This document shows positions 4,436 to 5,724 of a stretch of DNA of 5,724 bases, piece by piece; the first letter of the stretch is position 1; every line of letters begins with the position of its first letter. The position numbers and the translations under genes were made by a program. Below the pieces are notes generated by a model. The model had not been told where the DNA came from. It searched no databases and was given only the letters and a program-made list of their open reading frames with translations. The stretch is from Deltaproteobacteria bacterium (GTDB lineage Bacteria; Desulfobacterota; GWC2-55-46; DRQE01), in NCBI GenBank assembly GCA_011371515.1, contig DRQE01000111.1:1-5724 (forward strand), in the 5' to 3' direction.

Positions 4436-5724
4436 ATGATAAAGTACCCAGACATACTTGTTGTGGACGATGAGGAGTCTATAAGAGAGCTTGCTGCTGA
4501 AATATTTTCTAAACGGGGATGGAATGTTGAGGTTGCAGAGAATGCAGAGAAAGGGGCTGAACTTATAGCAAAGAAGAAGTTTGATGTGATTATAAGTGAT
4601 ATAATGATGCCCGGAATAAGTGGGCTCAAATTCTTAAAGTATGTAAAAGAGGTATCCCCATCGACAGCTGTAATAATGATAACAGGGTATCCCTCTATCG
4701 ATATAGCAGTAGATGCGGTAAAGAACGGTGCCTTTGATTTTATAGTAAAACCATTCACCATCGATAAGCTGGAGTTGACGGTAAAGAAAGCCGTTATAAT
4801 GTCCTCTCAGGCACAAAGAGACGAGGGTGCTACCAGACGGAAGGTAACAACAGAGGGAGCAGAAGAGATATCCTCTGTACATACTATAGATGAGGCACTC
4901 GAGAAGGCAAGGGACAAAAGAGAAGTCTTCAGGCGTATCTGTGAGCTTGCGCACACCATAGTGGATGGCGACAAGGCATTCGTTATGCTATACGACAGAG
5001 AGCAGGATGAACTCTTGATTAAGACAGCCATTAACTACGACAGAGCCCCAACCGGCATGGTCATATCTGCCCTGAAAGAACCCTTCAAAAGTGTTATAGA
5101 GAATAAGTGTTACTCATACTCACTCGTGCATGATAGAGAACTTGCCCCCCTGTTCGATAAAGACTATATTACAGGAGAGCTTCTCGTTATTGTTCCTGTA
5201 ATCATAAAGGGTGAAGCCGCCGTGCTCATAGGGATAACGCTTAGAGGTGAAGGGGCAAGAGAGTTTACCATGAAAGACATATCCCTTCTTACCAACCTTT
5301 CAAGCAAGGCAGCCTTGAAGCTTGAGAATATATCACTTACAGAAAACATACTGGCAAATATATTTACCACAATAGATTCTCTTATAAAGGCTCTCGATGC
5401 AAGGGATACTTACACAAAAGACCATTCGCAAAGGGTTACCACCTATGCCATGAGTATAGCCAAGGCATACGGTTGTTCCGATAGTTTGTTGGAGAGTATA
5501 AGTTTTGCAGGTCCATTGCATGATATAGGAAAGATAGGCATAAGGGATGAGATACTCCTCAAGAAGGGCCCCTTTACAGAGGAGGAAAGAAAGATTATGA
5601 ACACCCATGTATTGAGAGGGTGTGAGATACTCAAACCTCTTAATCTTATGGAGTCTGAGAGGGCTGTTGTGCTCTATCACCATGAAAGGTGGGATGGCAA
5701 CGGATACCCCGAAGGGCTGAGGGA
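4436..5724 (+). CDS. Response regulator with GAF-like and HD-GYP domains, 3' end outside window
   Basis: The frame runs open from ATG 4436 to the window edge (429 codons plus two bases). Domains in order: receiver (about 1-120) with acidic D11-D12, phosphoacceptor D55 in SDIMMPG, T83 in ITGYPS and K105 in VKPF; a region about 150-310 with the length and hydrophobic pattern of a GAF sensor domain (moderate certainty); and HD-GYP from about 312. Visible HD-GYP residues are H330 (DHSQRV), H362-D363 with K366 (LHDIGK), H391 (THVLRG), H415-H416 and GYP 423-425 in HHERWDGNGYPEG. HD-GYP proteins are metal-dependent phosphodiesterases that hydrolyse cyclic di-GMP; these motifs suggest an active enzyme, though the last metal ligand would lie beyond the window. 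AGAGG (4421-4425) precedes the ATG by 10 bases. Phosphorylation and a GAF ligand may both control activity. Confidence 0.93.
   Translation, partial: MIKYPDILVVDDEESIRELAAEIFSKRGWNVEVAENAEKGAELIAKKKFDVIISDIMMPGISGLKFLKYVKEVSPSTAVIMITGYPSIDIAVDAVKNGAFDFIVKPFTIDKLELTVKKAVIMSSQAQRDEGATRRKVTTEGAEEISSVHTIDEALEKARDKREVFRRICELAHTIVDGDKAFVMLYDREQDELLIKTAINYDRAPTGMVISALKEPFKSVIENKCYSYSLVHDRELAPLFDKDYITGELLVIVPVIIKGEAAVLIGITLRGEGAREFTMKDISLLTNLSSKAALKLENISLTENILANIFTTIDSLIKALDARDTYTKDHSQRVTTYAMSIAKAYGCSDSLLESISFAGPLHDIGKIGIRDEILLKKGPFTEEERKIMNTHVLRGCEILKPLNLMESERAVVLYHHERWDGNGYPEGLR

Noticed and set aside
4273..4761. Open frame on the - strand (162 codons) across the two regulators
   Set aside because: It overlaps two receiver genes with complete motifs; the translation is Ser/Ile-rich without domain features.

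Overview
This window is a late flagellar gene cluster followed by a signalling operon, all on the + strand. The order is a 5'-truncated small protein, flagellin (fliC), flaG, fliD (filament cap), fliS (flagellin chaperone), a fliT-like small helical protein, a stand-alone response-regulator receiver, and a receiver + GAF-like + HD-GYP protein cut by the right edge. The taxon is uncertain. The heavy use of ATA (Ile) and AGA/AGG (Arg) codons, the strong GGAGG ribosome sites, the short flagellin and the fliC-flaG-fliD-fliS order would fit a deep-branching motile bacterium such as a Nitrospirota or Desulfobacterota member, but this is a guess from style and not an identification.

Layout. Positions 1-345 hold the end of an unrecognised helical protein. 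Its stop codon overlaps a near-consensus sigma-28 (FliA) promoter (343-369) that should drive flagellin. The flagellin leader (about 376-504) is long and appears structured: a two-part closing helix, internal hairpins, a duplicated hairpin arm, and three ANGGA motifs that look like CsrA sites, one of them over the flagellin Shine-Dalgarno. Flagellin (505-1338) is followed by a perfect 11-bp hairpin without a U tract, then flaG, which has no visible Shine-Dalgarno. fliD, fliS and the fliT-like gene follow closely, the last two overlapping.

A second sigma-28 promoter (3881-3907), with the same -35 octamer and the same CCGATAT in its -10, precedes the two regulators. It lies inside an imperfect inverted repeat (3870-3943) whose right arm covers the ribosome site of the first regulator. 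A transcript reading through from fliD-fliS-fliT could therefore mask that site, while one starting at the sigma-28 promoter would lack the left arm and leave it open.

How the genes work together: FliS and the FliT-like protein are expected to chaperone flagellin and the cap before export, FliD caps the growing filament, and FlaG affects filament length. The regulator pair, apparently placed in the same sigma-28 regulon, would add cyclic-di-GMP breakdown (HD-GYP) when the filament is made. I see no clearly new protein system. The most interesting material is regulatory: the two sigma-28 promoters, the flagellin leader and the promoter-embedded inverted repeat.
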